A stretch of DNA of 64,000 bases, from NCBI GenBank assembly GCA_963771505.1, contig CAVYTO010000001.1, positions 744,001 through 808,000 on the forward strand, in the 5' to 3' direction. How positions within the stretch are numbered: the stretch's first letter is position 1; each line of letters opens with the position of its first letter. Shown here in pieces: positions 15,508-24,482 of the stretch. Both the position numbers and the translations under genes were made by a program. This DNA is from JAJPHW01 sp963771505. GTDB lineage: Bacteria > Acidobacteriota > Terriglobia > Terriglobales > Acidobacteriaceae. The notes under the pieces are model-generated. The model was not told the DNA's origin. It worked only from the letters and a program-made list of their open reading frames with translations, and did no database searches.

Positions 15508-18500
15508 TCACACGCTGGTGGTTGAAACGGTCTTTGGGGTCGTTCCGCTCAACTGCGTAAACAATCTTTCGAGATAGAGCAAAACGTCCTCTACTGCCGT
15601 AGCGGCGAGATTGAACCGCAAGGTGCCATCCGGGGAAAACTTTGCACTGCGATCCGAAGCCACAAACCCGGCCAGTTTTTCGGGGTCGATCTTCGCGTCC
15701 TGCCGGAATTTCATGCTGATCAAATCGCGCTTGCGCTCAACCATCACCGCGCCCGCCTGCGCTGCTTGAAGCTTGAGAGCAGCGTACGCCAGCAAGTGGA
15801 CTACATCCGCCGGCGGCTCACCATAACGGTCTTGCAGCTCCGAGCGAACGTCGTCAAGTTGCGTGTCCGTCTCAATCCCGGCGATACGCTTGTACATGCG
15901 CAGGCGCTGATTTTCCTCGGCTATGTATTCGTTCGGAATCCGAATGTTGAGTCCGAGGTTCAATTGTGTCGGAACATCTTCGGGCGCGGTCTCGCCCTTC
16001 ATCTCCCGGATCGCGCGATCCAGCATCTGCGTATACAGCTCGAAGCCAATCGCTTCGATGTGTCCGCTTTGTTGACCACCGAGAAGATTGCCCGCGCCTC
16101 GCAGTTCGAGATCAAGGGCTGCAATCTTGAAGCCTGCGCCCAGATCGGAAAATTCCTTCAATGCAGCCAGCCGCCGCCGCGCGATCGGAGTTAGCTCCAG
16201 GTCTTGCGGAACAAGTAAATAAGCATACGCGCGGCGATTGGATCGCCCTACGCGTCCGCGCAACTGGTACAACTCCGACAAGCCAAGCCGGTCTGCGCGA
16301 TTGATCAGGATCGTGTTACACAACGGAATATCGAGCCCGTTCTCGATGATTGTTGTCGCCACCAATATGTCAGCCTCATGGTGCATGAACTTCAGCATGA
16401 TTTTTTCCAGCTGGCCTTCGCCCATTTGGCCGTGACCAACGAGAACCCGCGCGCGCGGCACGAGCGCCTGAAGCTTGGCGGCGATTTCCCAGATGCTTTC
16501 GACGCGGTTGTGAACAAAATAGACCTGGCCGCCGCGATCCAGTTCCTGCTCGATCGCGGATTGCATCAGCTTCTCGTCCCAGCTCGCCACAACGGTCTGG
16601 ATCGCCATGCGATCTTTCGGGGGAGTTTCAATCACGCTCATGTCGCGCAGGCCAGCCAGAGACATGTGCAGCGTGCGCGGAATCGGAGTTGCCGACATCG
16701 TGAGCACATCCACTTCTTTGCGCATCTGCTTCAGCCGCTCTTTGTGGCGGACCCCGAACCGCTGCTCTTCATCCACAATGAGCAGGCCAAGGTCGGTGAA
16801 CTTGATGTCTTTCGACAGCACGCGATGCGTTCCAATCAGAATGTCGACCTTCCCGGTCTCTACTTTTTGCAGAATCTCTTTTTGTTGTTTCGCCGTGCGG
16901 AAACGGCTGATCATCTCAATGTTGACAGGGAATGCGGCAAATCGCTGTTTGAAAGTCTCGAAATGCTGGAATGCCAGCACGGTTGTTGGCGCAAGCACGG
17001 CCACTTGCCGGTTGTCGTTCACCGCCTTGAATGCGGCGCGCATGGCGACTTCGGTTTTGCCGTAACCCACGTCCCCGCACAAAAGGCGATCCATCGGCTG
17101 CGACGATTCCATGTCGCGTTTTACGTCCACAATTGCCATGTCCTGATCGTTGGTCTCGGTGTAGGCGAAAGCATCTTCGAACTCGCGCATCCACTGATTG
17201 TCTGCGGAGAAAGCTTGCCCCCGTGCTGTTTTGCGCTCGGCATAGAGTTTCAGCAGCTCGTCCGTCATGTCGGCCATGGCCTTGCGAACGCGGGCCGTGG
17301 TCTTGCTCCATGCCTGCGTGCCGAGGTGATTCAGCGCCGGTTTTACACCTTCAGACGACCGGTATTTTTGGATCAGATCCAACCGTGTCAGTGGGACATA
17401 GAGCTTCGCGCCATCGGCATATTCCAGCAACATAAATTCAGCATTGCCGTCGCCTTTGTTGATTTCCTTCAACCCCTGATACTGGCCGATTCCATGTTCA
17501 ACGTGGACGACATAATCGCCGACCTGCAAATCGCGAAAGTCGGAAAGAAATGCCGATACTTTCGACCGGCGGCGTTGCGGAGCGGCAGCGACAGCTTCCG
17601 ACTCGTCGAACAAGTCTCGCGCGCCATAGATTGCGAGATGGGCTTCTGGAAAAACCACGCCGTCGGGAACGTAGGCTTTCACCAGAGTGGCCGTCATCAG
17701 CGCACCGGCGAAATATGCGGTCTCATCGGCATAAGTGCCGCCGCCGCGAGTGCGGCTTCCCAGACGGAATGAAACACTGCTCTCGCTAAACGCATCCGCC
17801 AGCCGTTCCACTTCGCCAATATTTGGGACGGCGACCAACACGCGCCTCTCCTGTGCGAACTGGGCCTTAACCTCGCCCAGCAATCCCTCCACCGAACCGT
17901 GGAAGCGAGTGGTCGGTTGCGAATGAAAATCCACCGTTTCCCCGTGGTCAGACTGCGCAATGGAAAGTTGCTCAATTTCCGCGCCGGGCCGTTCTGGCAA
18001 CGCACTCCACCATTCTTCCGGCGATAAAGAAATTTCGCTGGGCGTCAGCAGATTTCCCACCCCGCTGCGCTCGTGCACTTCCTCAACCCGCGACCAGAAA
18101 TGCTCAAATTCGCGCTTGAGGTCATCCGGTTCATCCACCAGCACCGCCGCATTAGGAAGCAAGTCGAAAAGAGTACGATCGGCGCCCGCAACCGGGGCGT
18201 AAAACTCCCAACCCGGAAACACGGTTACTCCCCCCGCGCGGACAGATTGCTCGATGATTTCTTCCGATCCGCTGACGCGCCGCCCCGATAGACGCGAATG
18301 GATCGCCCCCAAAACCTGCTCGCTTACGGGCGTTTCCGTCAGCGGCAGGAGAAGTGCTTCATCCGCAGGATCAGACGATCGTTGCGTGCCGGGATCGAAC
18401 TTGCGGATGGATTCCACTTCGTCCCCAAACAATTCAATGCGCAGAGGCCTCTCTGCTTCGGGCGGATATACATCTAGTAACCCGCCCCGAACTGCGTATT

Positions 18501-19050
18501 CGCCGGGCATTTCGACTACGTCGGCAGCGGCGTAGCCGACTGTGTTGAGATGGCGCAGCAACTCGGGAATATCCAGCGTTTCATTGCGCCGGACCATTCG
18601 CGCCAACCCGGAATAATAGTCGGCGTTCCGCAATCGCATGGCGCTCGCGGCGATTGGCGCAATCACAATTGAGGCGAGTCCGTTGGCGATGCGCCACAAT
18701 CCGGCCGCGCGCTCCTCCTGAATTTCTGAGTGAGGAGAAAGATTCTGAAACGGGAGCACATCATAAGCGGACAGGCCCACCACCGAATCCGGTTCGGTAC
18801 CGCCAATCAATTCATGGAACGCCTGCACCAGCAGCACCAGGTCTTCCATTCTGCGGTTATCTGAAACGACAACAACCAAAGGACGGTCGGAAGATTTTCG
18901 CAGCAGGGCGAGCAGCAAACCCTTGGCGGATGGCGTGGTTCCAGACACACGAATGCGCCCCGTGTGCGCTCGAAGGTGGGAGGCTACACGCGTGAAGGCG
19001 GGAAGCATTTCCACGTCCGCAAATAGATCGCGGACGAAAGGCAGGGCCAT
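15508..19050 (-). CDS. mfd: Transcription-repair coupling factor
   Basis: 1180 residues, normal for Mfd. A UvrB-like N-terminal half is followed by the RNA polymerase-interacting domain near residue 510-560 (VGDYVVHVEHGIGQYQGLKE). The superfamily 2 translocase comes next, with Walker A CGDVGYGKTEVAMRA (about 657) and Walker B LLIVDEEQRFGVRHKE (about 757). The C-terminal TRCF domain (TQLNLGLNIRIPNEYI) closes it. Mfd removes RNA polymerase stalled at DNA damage and recruits UvrA. No internal break or frameshift seen. Confidence 0.97.
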   Translation of the reverse strand: MALPFVRDLFADVEMLPAFTRVASHLRAHTGRIRVSGTTPSAKGLLLALLRKSSDRPLVVVVSDNRRMEDLVLLVQAFHELIGGTEPDSVVGLSAYDVLPFQNLSPHSEIQEERAAGLWRIANGLASIVIAPIAASAMRLRNADYYSGLARMVRRNETLDIPELLRHLNTVGYAAADVVEMPGEYAVRGGLLDVYPPEAERPLRIELFGDEVESIRKFDPGTQRSSDPADEALLLPLTETPVSEQVLGAIHSRLSGRRVSGSEEIIEQSVRAGGVTVFPGWEFYAPVAGADRTLFDLLPNAAVLVDEPDDLKREFEHFWSRVEEVHERSGVGNLLTPSEISLSPEEWWSALPERPGAEIEQLSIAQSDHGETVDFHSQPTTRFHGSVEGLLGEVKAQFAQERRVLVAVPNIGEVERLADAFSESSVSFRLGSRTRGGGTYADETAYFAGALMTATLVKAYVPDGVVFPEAHLAIYGARDLFDESEAVAAAPQRRRSKVSAFLSDFRDLQVGDYVVHVEHGIGQYQGLKEINKGDGNAEFMLLEYADGAKLYVPLTRLDLIQKYRSSEGVKPALNHLGTQAWSKTTARVRKAMADMTDELLKLYAERKTARGQAFSADNQWMREFEDAFAYTETNDQDMAIVDVKRDMESSQPMDRLLCGDVGYGKTEVAMRAAFKAVNDNRQVAVLAPTTVLAFQHFETFKQRFAAFPVNIEMISRFRTAKQQKEILQKVETGKVDILIGTHRVLSKDIKFTDLGLLIVDEEQRFGVRHKERLKQMRKEVDVLTMSATPIPRTLHMSLAGLRDMSVIETPPKDRMAIQTVVASWDEKLMQSAIEQELDRGGQVYFVHNRVESIWEIAAKLQALVPRARVLVGHGQMGEGQLEKIMLKFMHHEADILVATTIIENGLDIPLCNTILINRADRLGLSELYQLRGRVGRSNRRAYAYLLVPQDLELTPIARRRLAALKEFSDLGAGFKIAALDLELRGAGNLLGGQQSGHIEAIGFELYTQMLDRAIREMKGETAPEDVPTQLNLGLNIRIPNEYIAEENQRLRMYKRIAGIETDTQLDDVRSELQDRYGEPPADVVHLLAYAALKLQAAQAGAVMVERKRDLISMKFRQDAKIDPEKLAGFVASDRSAKFSPDGTLRFNLAATAVEDVLLYLERLFTQLSGTTPKTVSTTSV

Positions 19051-19107
19051 TGCTCCTTAATTTTATCAGGGCCGGAAATTTTGAGGATCGCAGACGCCTG
19101 TGGGTGG

Positions 19108-20406
19108 TTAAGCCACGGTGAGGGGTTGGTCTGCCCTAGGAGTGTCAACGGGCCCTGCGCTCGATTCCTTAAGCAACGGCCAGCCCTTCCGCAAGACGAA
19201 ATCGAGCCACGCGCCTGCCATTTGCGATGTCAGCACGGCTGCAAGCACCAGTGTTGTATAAAACGCGGAGCTGATGATTCCGGCGTCGAACGCAACGCTG
19301 GCCAACACAATCCCAGGGCCGCCTCGGGCATTCGTGGTCAACGCGAGGTTGACCAAGTCAAGCTTGCGGAATCCAGCCAGACTGCCGGCCAGCGAGACCG
19401 AGCATATTTTTACCAGGCAACTGCCGACCAAAAACAACATGAGCATTCGCCACGAGAACCCTTTGGCTAAATCCAGCTTCAAGCCGACGGTGGCAAAATA
19501 CACAGGAACGAAGAAGCCGAAAGAAACCTGGCCAATCGATTCAAGGGCCGAAGCAAACAGTCTTCGTTTCTTGTGAACCACGGCGAATCCGGCCAGGAAC
19601 GCGGCAAAAACCAGGCTGACATTCAGGGCACCGGCTAGGATGCAATATCCAAATAGGACGGCCAGCGCATAGCCCACCGGAGCATGCTTCGCGAAGACAT
19701 TAAATCTGGACTTGTTGACCCGCTTTACCGCGCGCGGCAACAAAGTAAGCCCGAGGCCAAAGAAGGCCACGGTGGCGGCCAGATGATACGCCATGTCCCA
19801 CGGGCGCAGTGCGGCCTTGCCTGCGAGGGCTGTGGCCACAGCTAGAGCCGCCCAAAGCACAATGTCCTCGAGCACCGCAACACCGAGAACGATGCGGGCA
19901 AATCGCGTGTTGAGAATGTGCAGATCGGCGAAGATTTTCGAAATCACCGGCACCGACGTGACGGCAATGCCGACCGCGAGGATGATAATCAGCGAGATCC
20001 GGCTGGAATGCTCGCCCGCCAATGAGGGATGAACCAGCCAGGGACCGAACACCAGCCCGAGCAGGAACGGCACACCCGTTCCCACGATTGTCAGCCAGCT
20101 GACTTCGCGGCGTTCCTGCCGGCTGAACAGTTCCCGAGTTTCGGCCCCGGAAAGGAACATGAGCAACAGCAGCCCCAGCCAATAAACAAAATTGAGGACG
20201 GCGGCGTGCCGGTTCGTCAGATCAACGAAAGTCAACGATCCGAAATGAATCCTTCCCAGCAATGCCGGACCAAGGACGATCCCAGCCAGAATTTCACCCA
20301 CCACCTTCGGCTGGCGCAGAAGGGTGAACAGATATCCCAACAACTGCGCCGATCCTGCCAAGAGCAGGAGAACCAACAAAATTGACGTTAGATCGGAATT
20401 CGACAT
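19108..20406 (-). CDS. Cation/proton antiporter (CPA2, KefB/NapA type)
   Basis: 432 residues with about 12 predicted TM helices. Typical Na+/H+ exchanger segments are LLGYLFTLLRQPKVVGEILA, AVGIAVTSVPVISKIFADL and RFARIVLGVAVLEDIVLWAA. The last has an acidic residue in the conserved transport-site position of CPA2 members. There is no C-terminal TrkA-N/RCK domain, unlike KefB/KefC, so it is closer to NapA-like transporters. The ion cannot be decided from sequence. The gene is separate from mfd by 57 bases and could share its transcript. Confidence 0.9.
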   Translation of the reverse strand: MSNSDLTSILLVLLLLAGSAQLLGYLFTLLRQPKVVGEILAGIVLGPALLGRIHFGSLTFVDLTNRHAAVLNFVYWLGLLLLMFLSGAETRELFSRQERREVSWLTIVGTGVPFLLGLVFGPWLVHPSLAGEHSSRISLIIILAVGIAVTSVPVISKIFADLHILNTRFARIVLGVAVLEDIVLWAALAVATALAGKAALRPWDMAYHLAATVAFFGLGLTLLPRAVKRVNKSRFNVFAKHAPVGYALAVLFGYCILAGALNVSLVFAAFLAGFAVVHKKRRLFASALESIGQVSFGFFVPVYFATVGLKLDLAKGFSWRMLMLFLVGSCLVKICSVSLAGSLAGFRKLDLVNLALTTNARGGPGIVLASVAFDAGIISSAFYTTLVLAAVLTSQMAGAWLDFVLRKGWPLLKESSAGPVDTPRADQPLTVA

Positions 20407-20533
20407 GAGCGAAGTGGAGCCGTGAGAATGAGATGCGCTGGGTGAGCGGAGGTTGGGTCAATAGGAAGGGAAAAAGGCTCCCAATTCCCTGTTTCGTGGG
20501 CGATTTATGGGGTTTCGTCGAGCGTGTCCATGT

Positions 20534-20561
20534 TTGCTCGTGTCCCGGTCTATGCTAGATT
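20534..20561 (+). promoter_or_regulatory. Possible promoter of tRNA-Ile
   Basis: TTGCTC (20534-20539) and TAGATT (20556-20561) are separated by 16 bases and end 11 bases before the tRNA. The match to the consensus is moderate. Confidence 0.35.
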
Positions 20562-20572
20562 CGATTTCAAAG

Positions 20573-20648
20573 GGGCCCTTAGCTCAGCGGTTAGAGCAGT
20601 GGACTCATAATCCATTGGTCCTAGGTTCAAATCCTAGAGGGCCCACCA
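20573..20648 (+). tRNA. tRNA-Ile(CAU), lysidine-dependent, CCA encoded
   Basis: A full cloverleaf: acceptor stem GGGCCCT / AGGGCCC, D arm GCTC...GAGC, anticodon loop CTCATAA with anticodon CAT, variable TGGTC, T arm CTAGG-TTCAAAT-CCTAG, discriminator A and encoded CCA. CAT can mean Met or the minor isoleucine tRNA. The C4-G69 and C5-G68 pairs and overall likeness to Escherichia coli ileX favour tRNA-Ile2, which TilS modifies to read AUA. An elongator tRNA-Met is the alternative. Confidence 0.85.
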
Positions 20649-20669
20649 ATCTTGCTGTCCGCAATGAAA

Positions 20670-20696
20670 AAGCCTGCCGTGGTCGGCGGCAGGCTT
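20670..20696. terminator. Bidirectional rho-independent terminator
   Basis: A perfect 10 bp stem AAGCCTGCCG / CGGCAGGCTT (20670-20679 with 20687-20696) encloses a 7-base loop. It is followed by TTAATTGTTCTT on the + strand and by TTTTCATTG on the - strand. It can therefore end the tRNA transcript and that of the convergent beta-barrel gene. Confidence 0.8.
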
Positions 20697-20716
20697 AATT
20701 GTTCTTCAAAGCTCGT

Positions 20717-21328
20717 CTATCGACCGAAGCTGTAGCCAATGGAAGCGCCATAGCGTTGGGCGTGAAACGACGAGAAGTCGTGATTGTTGTTGATCAGGTA
20801 AATGTGGGCTTCCGGACGCACGAACAGGTTGTGGGTGATGTATAGCCGGATGCCGGCGCCGAAGTGTCCATCGAACTTGTTCTCGCTGTTGTAGGTCGTG
20901 CAACCGCTGAAATAGCTACAGGTGTAGTAGTTGTTGTAAAAGCGCACGTTCTGCACGCCGACCCCAGCCAGTATCTCACCGTCAATGTGAGGGCCGAGGT
21001 GCGGCACCCAGATTCCGTTGACGTCCCAAAAGATGGGGCGGAACGGCTGATATCCCTGATACACGTTCTGCGTCGCGCGCCAGTTGATCTCAGTCTGGAT
21101 GCCAAGCTGTTTGTGCAGCAGAAAGTCGAAGGTGAAGCCAGGATAGGTTCCGCCGCCGACAGACTGAGACGCGTAATTCGTCGAATTCAAGGCGCTGGAA
21201 CTGGATGGCGCGACGACCGTGCTCAAGTTGAATGCCGCGTCCACCTGCTGGGCTTGCGCCGCGCCCACTGCCGTAAAAAGTGCGAGAAGCGATGTGACAA
21301 TGCTTAACTTTCTCAAAATAACCTCCAT
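20717..21328 (-). CDS. Outer-membrane beta-barrel protein
   Basis: 203 residues with a signal peptide (LSIVTSLLALFTAVGAAQAQ, cleavage after AQA). The mature part alternates polar and aromatic residues in strand-like blocks (FTFDFLLHKQLGIQTEINW, GIRLYITHNLFVRPEAHIYL) and ends RYGASIGYSFGR, a typical barrel closing strand. It resembles small 8-stranded barrels of the OmpA/OmpX-like porin family. Two cysteines (CSYFSGC) are in a predicted loop and may form a disulfide. Role unknown. It is a single gene with its own terminator at 20670. Confidence 0.8.
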   Translation of the reverse strand: MEVILRKLSIVTSLLALFTAVGAAQAQQVDAAFNLSTVVAPSSSSALNSTNYASQSVGGGTYPGFTFDFLLHKQLGIQTEINWRATQNVYQGYQPFRPIFWDVNGIWVPHLGPHIDGEILAGVGVQNVRFYNNYYTCSYFSGCTTYNSENKFDGHFGAGIRLYITHNLFVRPEAHIYLINNNHDFSSFHAQRYGASIGYSFGR

Positions 21329-21408
21329 TGCGAAATATTTTTAACCCTTATCTTCCCCGGAAGTTGCGGCGCAACTGTGCTAATTTTCACTGACCAGTTC
21401 GCATCCCA

Positions 21409-22620
21409 GTGAGACTCAGCCGGAGATTTCTGTTGATCTGTAAATATGATGCCCTAATTCTGGGGGGCGGTGCAGCAGGTCTCATGTGCGCCATCGAAGC
21501 GGGAAAACGCGGCGCGCGGGTCGCGGTGCTGGAACGCGCGGAAAAGCTGGGGAAAAAGATTTTGATCTCTGGCGGGGGACGCTGCAACTTTACGAATCTT
21601 TACACGGACGCCGAAAATTTCATTTCGAACAATCCTCATTTTGCGAAGTCTGCGCTATCCCGCTATGCCCCAACCGACTTTGTTGCACTCGTGGAAAAAC
21701 ACACGATCGCGTTCCACGAAAAAAAATTAGGCCAACTTTTTTGCGCTGGATCGGCGCGGGAGATTGTGGCCATGCTGGAACGCGAATGCGAGTCCGCGGC
21801 TGCGGACATCTTCCTCTCCGTAAACATCGACAACGTCAAGCGAGACGATGGCTTCGTCGTCTCCGCCGGGGATCGTGAATTTAGGTCACCAAAATTAATC
21901 GTCGCTACAGGAGGATTGTCCATCCCGAAAATAGGCGCTACTTCATTTGGCTTTGATCTAGCGCGTCAATTTGGATTGGCGGTCATCCAGCCCTTCCCGG
22001 CACTGGTTCCAATTCTTTTGTCGAACTCCGATCGATCTGCCTACTGCGACCTCTCCGGAATTTCGGCGGATGTCATTGCCAGTTGCGCCGGCCAGAATTT
22101 CCGCGAAAAAATGCTGATCACACATCGCGGCCTCAGCGGTCCCGCGATCTTGCAGATTTCTTCCTACTGGATGGATCGACGCTCCAAAGGCGATTCTGGG
22201 TTGCCGATCCGCATCGATCTGGCTCCGGAATCGAATCCCACAAAGGCCCTGCAGGAGGTCCCTGATCGAAATCCAAGGACCCTGATGTCGGCGGTAGCCA
22301 GCGTTTTGCCCGCTCGGCTGACGGAGCGATGGATCGAGAAGAATCCGCCGATTGGCTGGTCGAATCAAGCTCTCGATGATTTTGAAAGGCGAATTCACGC
22401 GTGGGAAATTATGCCTTCCGGCAGCGAAGGCTACGAGAAAGCGGAAGTCACCGGTGGCGGCGTCGACACTCACGAACTTTCCGCAAAAACGATGGAGAGC
22501 AAGAAAATTCCGGGGCTGTATTTCATCGGCGAAGTAGTAGACGTGACCGGCCATCTCGGAGGTTTCAACTTTCAGTGGGCCTGGGCCTCGGGCGCGGCCG
22601 CCGGTCGATCGTTGAAGTGA
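21409..22620 (+). CDS. NAD(P)/FAD-dependent oxidoreductase, HI0933/BaiN family
   Basis: 403 residues. The dinucleotide-binding motif YDALILGGGAAGLMCAIEAG starts at residue 13. The family signature KKILISGGGRCNFTN is followed by the strand LIVATGGLSIPKIGATSFG. The C-terminal FAD motif region is GLYFIGEVVDVTGHLGGFN. Members of this flavoprotein group include a bile-acid 7-alpha-dehydroxylation enzyme, but most have no known substrate. The ATG at 21409 gives 12 residues before the first strand; a TTG at 21433 would be a tighter start. Confidence 0.88.
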   Translation: MRLSRRFLLICKYDALILGGGAAGLMCAIEAGKRGARVAVLERAEKLGKKILISGGGRCNFTNLYTDAENFISNNPHFAKSALSRYAPTDFVALVEKHTIAFHEKKLGQLFCAGSAREIVAMLERECESAAADIFLSVNIDNVKRDDGFVVSAGDREFRSPKLIVATGGLSIPKIGATSFGFDLARQFGLAVIQPFPALVPILLSNSDRSAYCDLSGISADVIASCAGQNFREKMLITHRGLSGPAILQISSYWMDRRSKGDSGLPIRIDLAPESNPTKALQEVPDRNPRTLMSAVASVLPARLTERWIEKNPPIGWSNQALDDFERRIHAWEIMPSGSEGYEKAEVTGGGVDTHELSAKTMESKKIPGLYFIGEVVDVTGHLGGFNFQWAWASGAAAGRSLK

Positions 22621-22677
22621 AGATCGCTGTTTCAAAGTCTGTGAGATACTTTTTCCAACCATAATCGCGAGGACGGA

Positions 22678-22953
22678 ATGCCTGAGCACAAAGTATTTTG
22701 CGTGAAGTTGAAAAAAGAACTGCCTGGATTGGAAGAACCGCCGTTCGACACGGAACTCGGTAAAAAAGTGTATGACAACGTGTCGCAAGAGGCGTGGCAG
22801 GGCTGGACTGAATTTTGCAAGATGCTGCTCAATGAATACCGTCTCAATCCGGCCCGCCGGGAAGACCAGGAAGTCATAGTGAAGCAGATGGAGCAATATT
22901 TCTTTGGCGAGGGCGCGGCCCCGCCGAAAGAATACGTCCCGCCAGCGAAATAA
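22678..22953 (+). CDS. yggX: Fe(2+)-trafficking / oxidative damage protection protein
   Basis: 91 residues, the family's usual size. The pattern KVFCVKLKKELPGLEEPPF (5-23), then GKKVYDNVSQEAWQGWTEFC and KMLLNEYRLNP, matches YggX, including the conserved N-terminal cysteine. YggX is reported to protect iron-sulfur clusters and help iron handling in enterobacteria. The ATG has GAGGACGG upstream. It lies 57 bases after the flavoprotein gene and may be co-transcribed with it. Confidence 0.93.
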   Translation: MPEHKVFCVKLKKELPGLEEPPFDTELGKKVYDNVSQEAWQGWTEFCKMLLNEYRLNPARREDQEVIVKQMEQYFFGEGAAPPKEYVPPAK

Positions 22954-23044
22954 GGCCTTACTCGGATTACTTTGTGATTACTACTGCCCTGCTTTCAGTG
23001 CATTTTTCATCACCCTGTAACATCGATTCGTTATAAGCAAGATA

Positions 23045-23875
23045 GTGGATCTGCCCGTCTATGACACGCTGATCCTTTCCGACGTGCATCTCGGCGCGGA
23101 AACCAGCCGCGCCCGCGAAGCCACACAAATTCTCAAAGAAAATCGTTATCGCCGCCTGATTCTTCTGGGCGACATTTTTGCCGACCTCAATTTTGGACGC
23201 CTCACCAAAGAGCACTGGAGGTTTCTCGGATACATACGCAAGCTCTCCAACCCTAAGCGCGGCGTGGAGGTCATCTGGGTGGAAGGCAATCATGATGAAG
23301 GCCTCACCGACATCATGTCTCACCTCGTGGGCGTTCAGGTCTATCAGGAATATGCGTGGGAATATGCCGGAATCCGGCACCTGGCGATCCACGGACATCA
23401 GTTCGACAATGTCGGAATCAACAACCTGCCGTTGAACCACCTCGGCACGCTGCTCTATTTCCAGATTCAGAAACTCGATTTCAAGAGCAAGCCGGTTGCC
23501 CGCATGATCGACCGGCTGAACACGCGCTGGCTGCGGCTCTCACCGAAAGTAGCATCCGGCGCGATAGCCCACGCTCGCGCACATCACGCTGACAGAATTT
23601 TCTGCGGCCACACGCACCACGCCATGAAACAGACTCGCGACGGCATCGAGTATTACAACTCCGGCGCGTGGGTTGACGCGAAACCGACATACATCACAAT
23701 TGACCGCGAAGGAGTGCGAATCCATGAATACAGCGAACGCAATACCGACGGCAACGAGCGAATTGACGATCGTGATTCCGGCGAAGAACGAAGTGAAGAT
23801 GATTCCGCAATTGCTCTATTCGCTGACGAAGCAGGATTATCCTCTGATGCGGAATACGAAGGTGCTCGTCGCTGA
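23045..23875 (+). CDS. UDP-2,3-diacylglucosamine pyrophosphatase-like metallophosphoesterase
   Basis: 276 residues starting at GTG 23045. The calcineurin-like metal ligands are all present: SDVHLGAE (12-19), LLGDIFADLNFG, EGNHDEG, HGHQFDNVG and CGHTHHAM. It is similar to LpxH, which removes UMP from UDP-diacylglucosamine in lipid A synthesis, and to related COG2908 proteins. LpxH is favoured because lpxD is present, but the identity is not certain. The last 51 residues or so (EYSERNTDGNERIDDRDSGE onward) run in another frame through the start of the next gene and look non-conserved, so the natural end of the fold is near residue 225. Confidence 0.8.
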   Translation: MDLPVYDTLILSDVHLGAETSRAREATQILKENRYRRLILLGDIFADLNFGRLTKEHWRFLGYIRKLSNPKRGVEVIWVEGNHDEGLTDIMSHLVGVQVYQEYAWEYAGIRHLAIHGHQFDNVGINNLPLNHLGTLLYFQIQKLDFKSKPVARMIDRLNTRWLRLSPKVASGAIAHARAHHADRIFCGHTHHAMKQTRDGIEYYNSGAWVDAKPTYITIDREGVRIHEYSERNTDGNERIDDRDSGEERSEDDSAIALFADEAGLSSDAEYEGARR

Positions 23876-24464
23876 CGCCGGTTCGTCCGACGGAACCCAG
23901 GCGGTCGTCATGGGATTTGCGGGCGCTCTGAACATCGAAATTGTGCCCGGTGGCGTACCCTCAGTGGGGCGCAACTCCGGTGCCGCGTTGGCGAATTCCG
24001 GCTACATTCTTTTTCTCGACGCGGACATTCAACCAGCGTCGCGTTCGCTGATTCGCCGCGCGGTCGATCTGGCCAAGCGCGAGCATCTACATTGCGTGAC
24101 CACCAGTATCATTTGCCGAGACGGAGACTTTTTTGATCGAACGCTCTACACGGGCAACAACATGTTTCAACAACTCTCCCGTCTGCATAAGCCGTTCAGC
24201 ACGGGAATGTTTATGTTGTTCGACCGAGCGCGGTTCAATGAACTCGGAGGTTTCCACGAGCAAATTCATTTTGCCGAGGACTTTCACCTGAGCAAGCAGG
24301 TCGCGCGAAGAAAGTTCGGCATTGTGTCCGGAGGCGTTTACACGACCAATCGCCGTTTCCGAAATATGGGGCACGCGAAAGTGGCAAAGCTGTTTCTCGT
24401 CACCGCACTAAATTCCTGGAACCCGAAATTCTTCCTGCGCGATCACAAATACTGGAGCGCGTAG
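23724..24464 (+). CDS. Family 2 glycosyltransferase
   Basis: The ATG at 23724, preceded by AAGGAG, gives 246 residues starting MNTANAIPTATSELTIVIPA. The GT-A fold shows LTIVIPAKNE, VLVADAGSSDGTQ and YILFLDADIQPA (DxD), then FSTGMFMLFDRARFNELGGF and EDFHLSKQV (probable catalytic acid region). It has no long C-terminal membrane part. The acceptor is unknown. It overlaps the upstream hydrolase gene by 152 bases in a different frame, which suggests translational coupling. The frame is also open upstream to 23673, but the ribosome binding site favours 23724. Confidence 0.88.
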   Translation: MNTANAIPTATSELTIVIPAKNEVKMIPQLLYSLTKQDYPLMRNTKVLVADAGSSDGTQAVVMGFAGALNIEIVPGGVPSVGRNSGAALANSGYILFLDADIQPASRSLIRRAVDLAKREHLHCVTTSIICRDGDFFDRTLYTGNNMFQQLSRLHKPFSTGMFMLFDRARFNELGGFHEQIHFAEDFHLSKQVARRKFGIVSGGVYTTNRRFRNMGHAKVAKLFLVTALNSWNPKFFLRDHKYWSA

Positions 24465-24482
24465 CGACATCTATTCGCGCAG

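Noticed and set aside
16378..17772. A 464-codon plus-strand ORF
   Set aside because: It lies wholly antisense to mfd, whose conserved motifs are on the other strand, and it has no recognisable domain.
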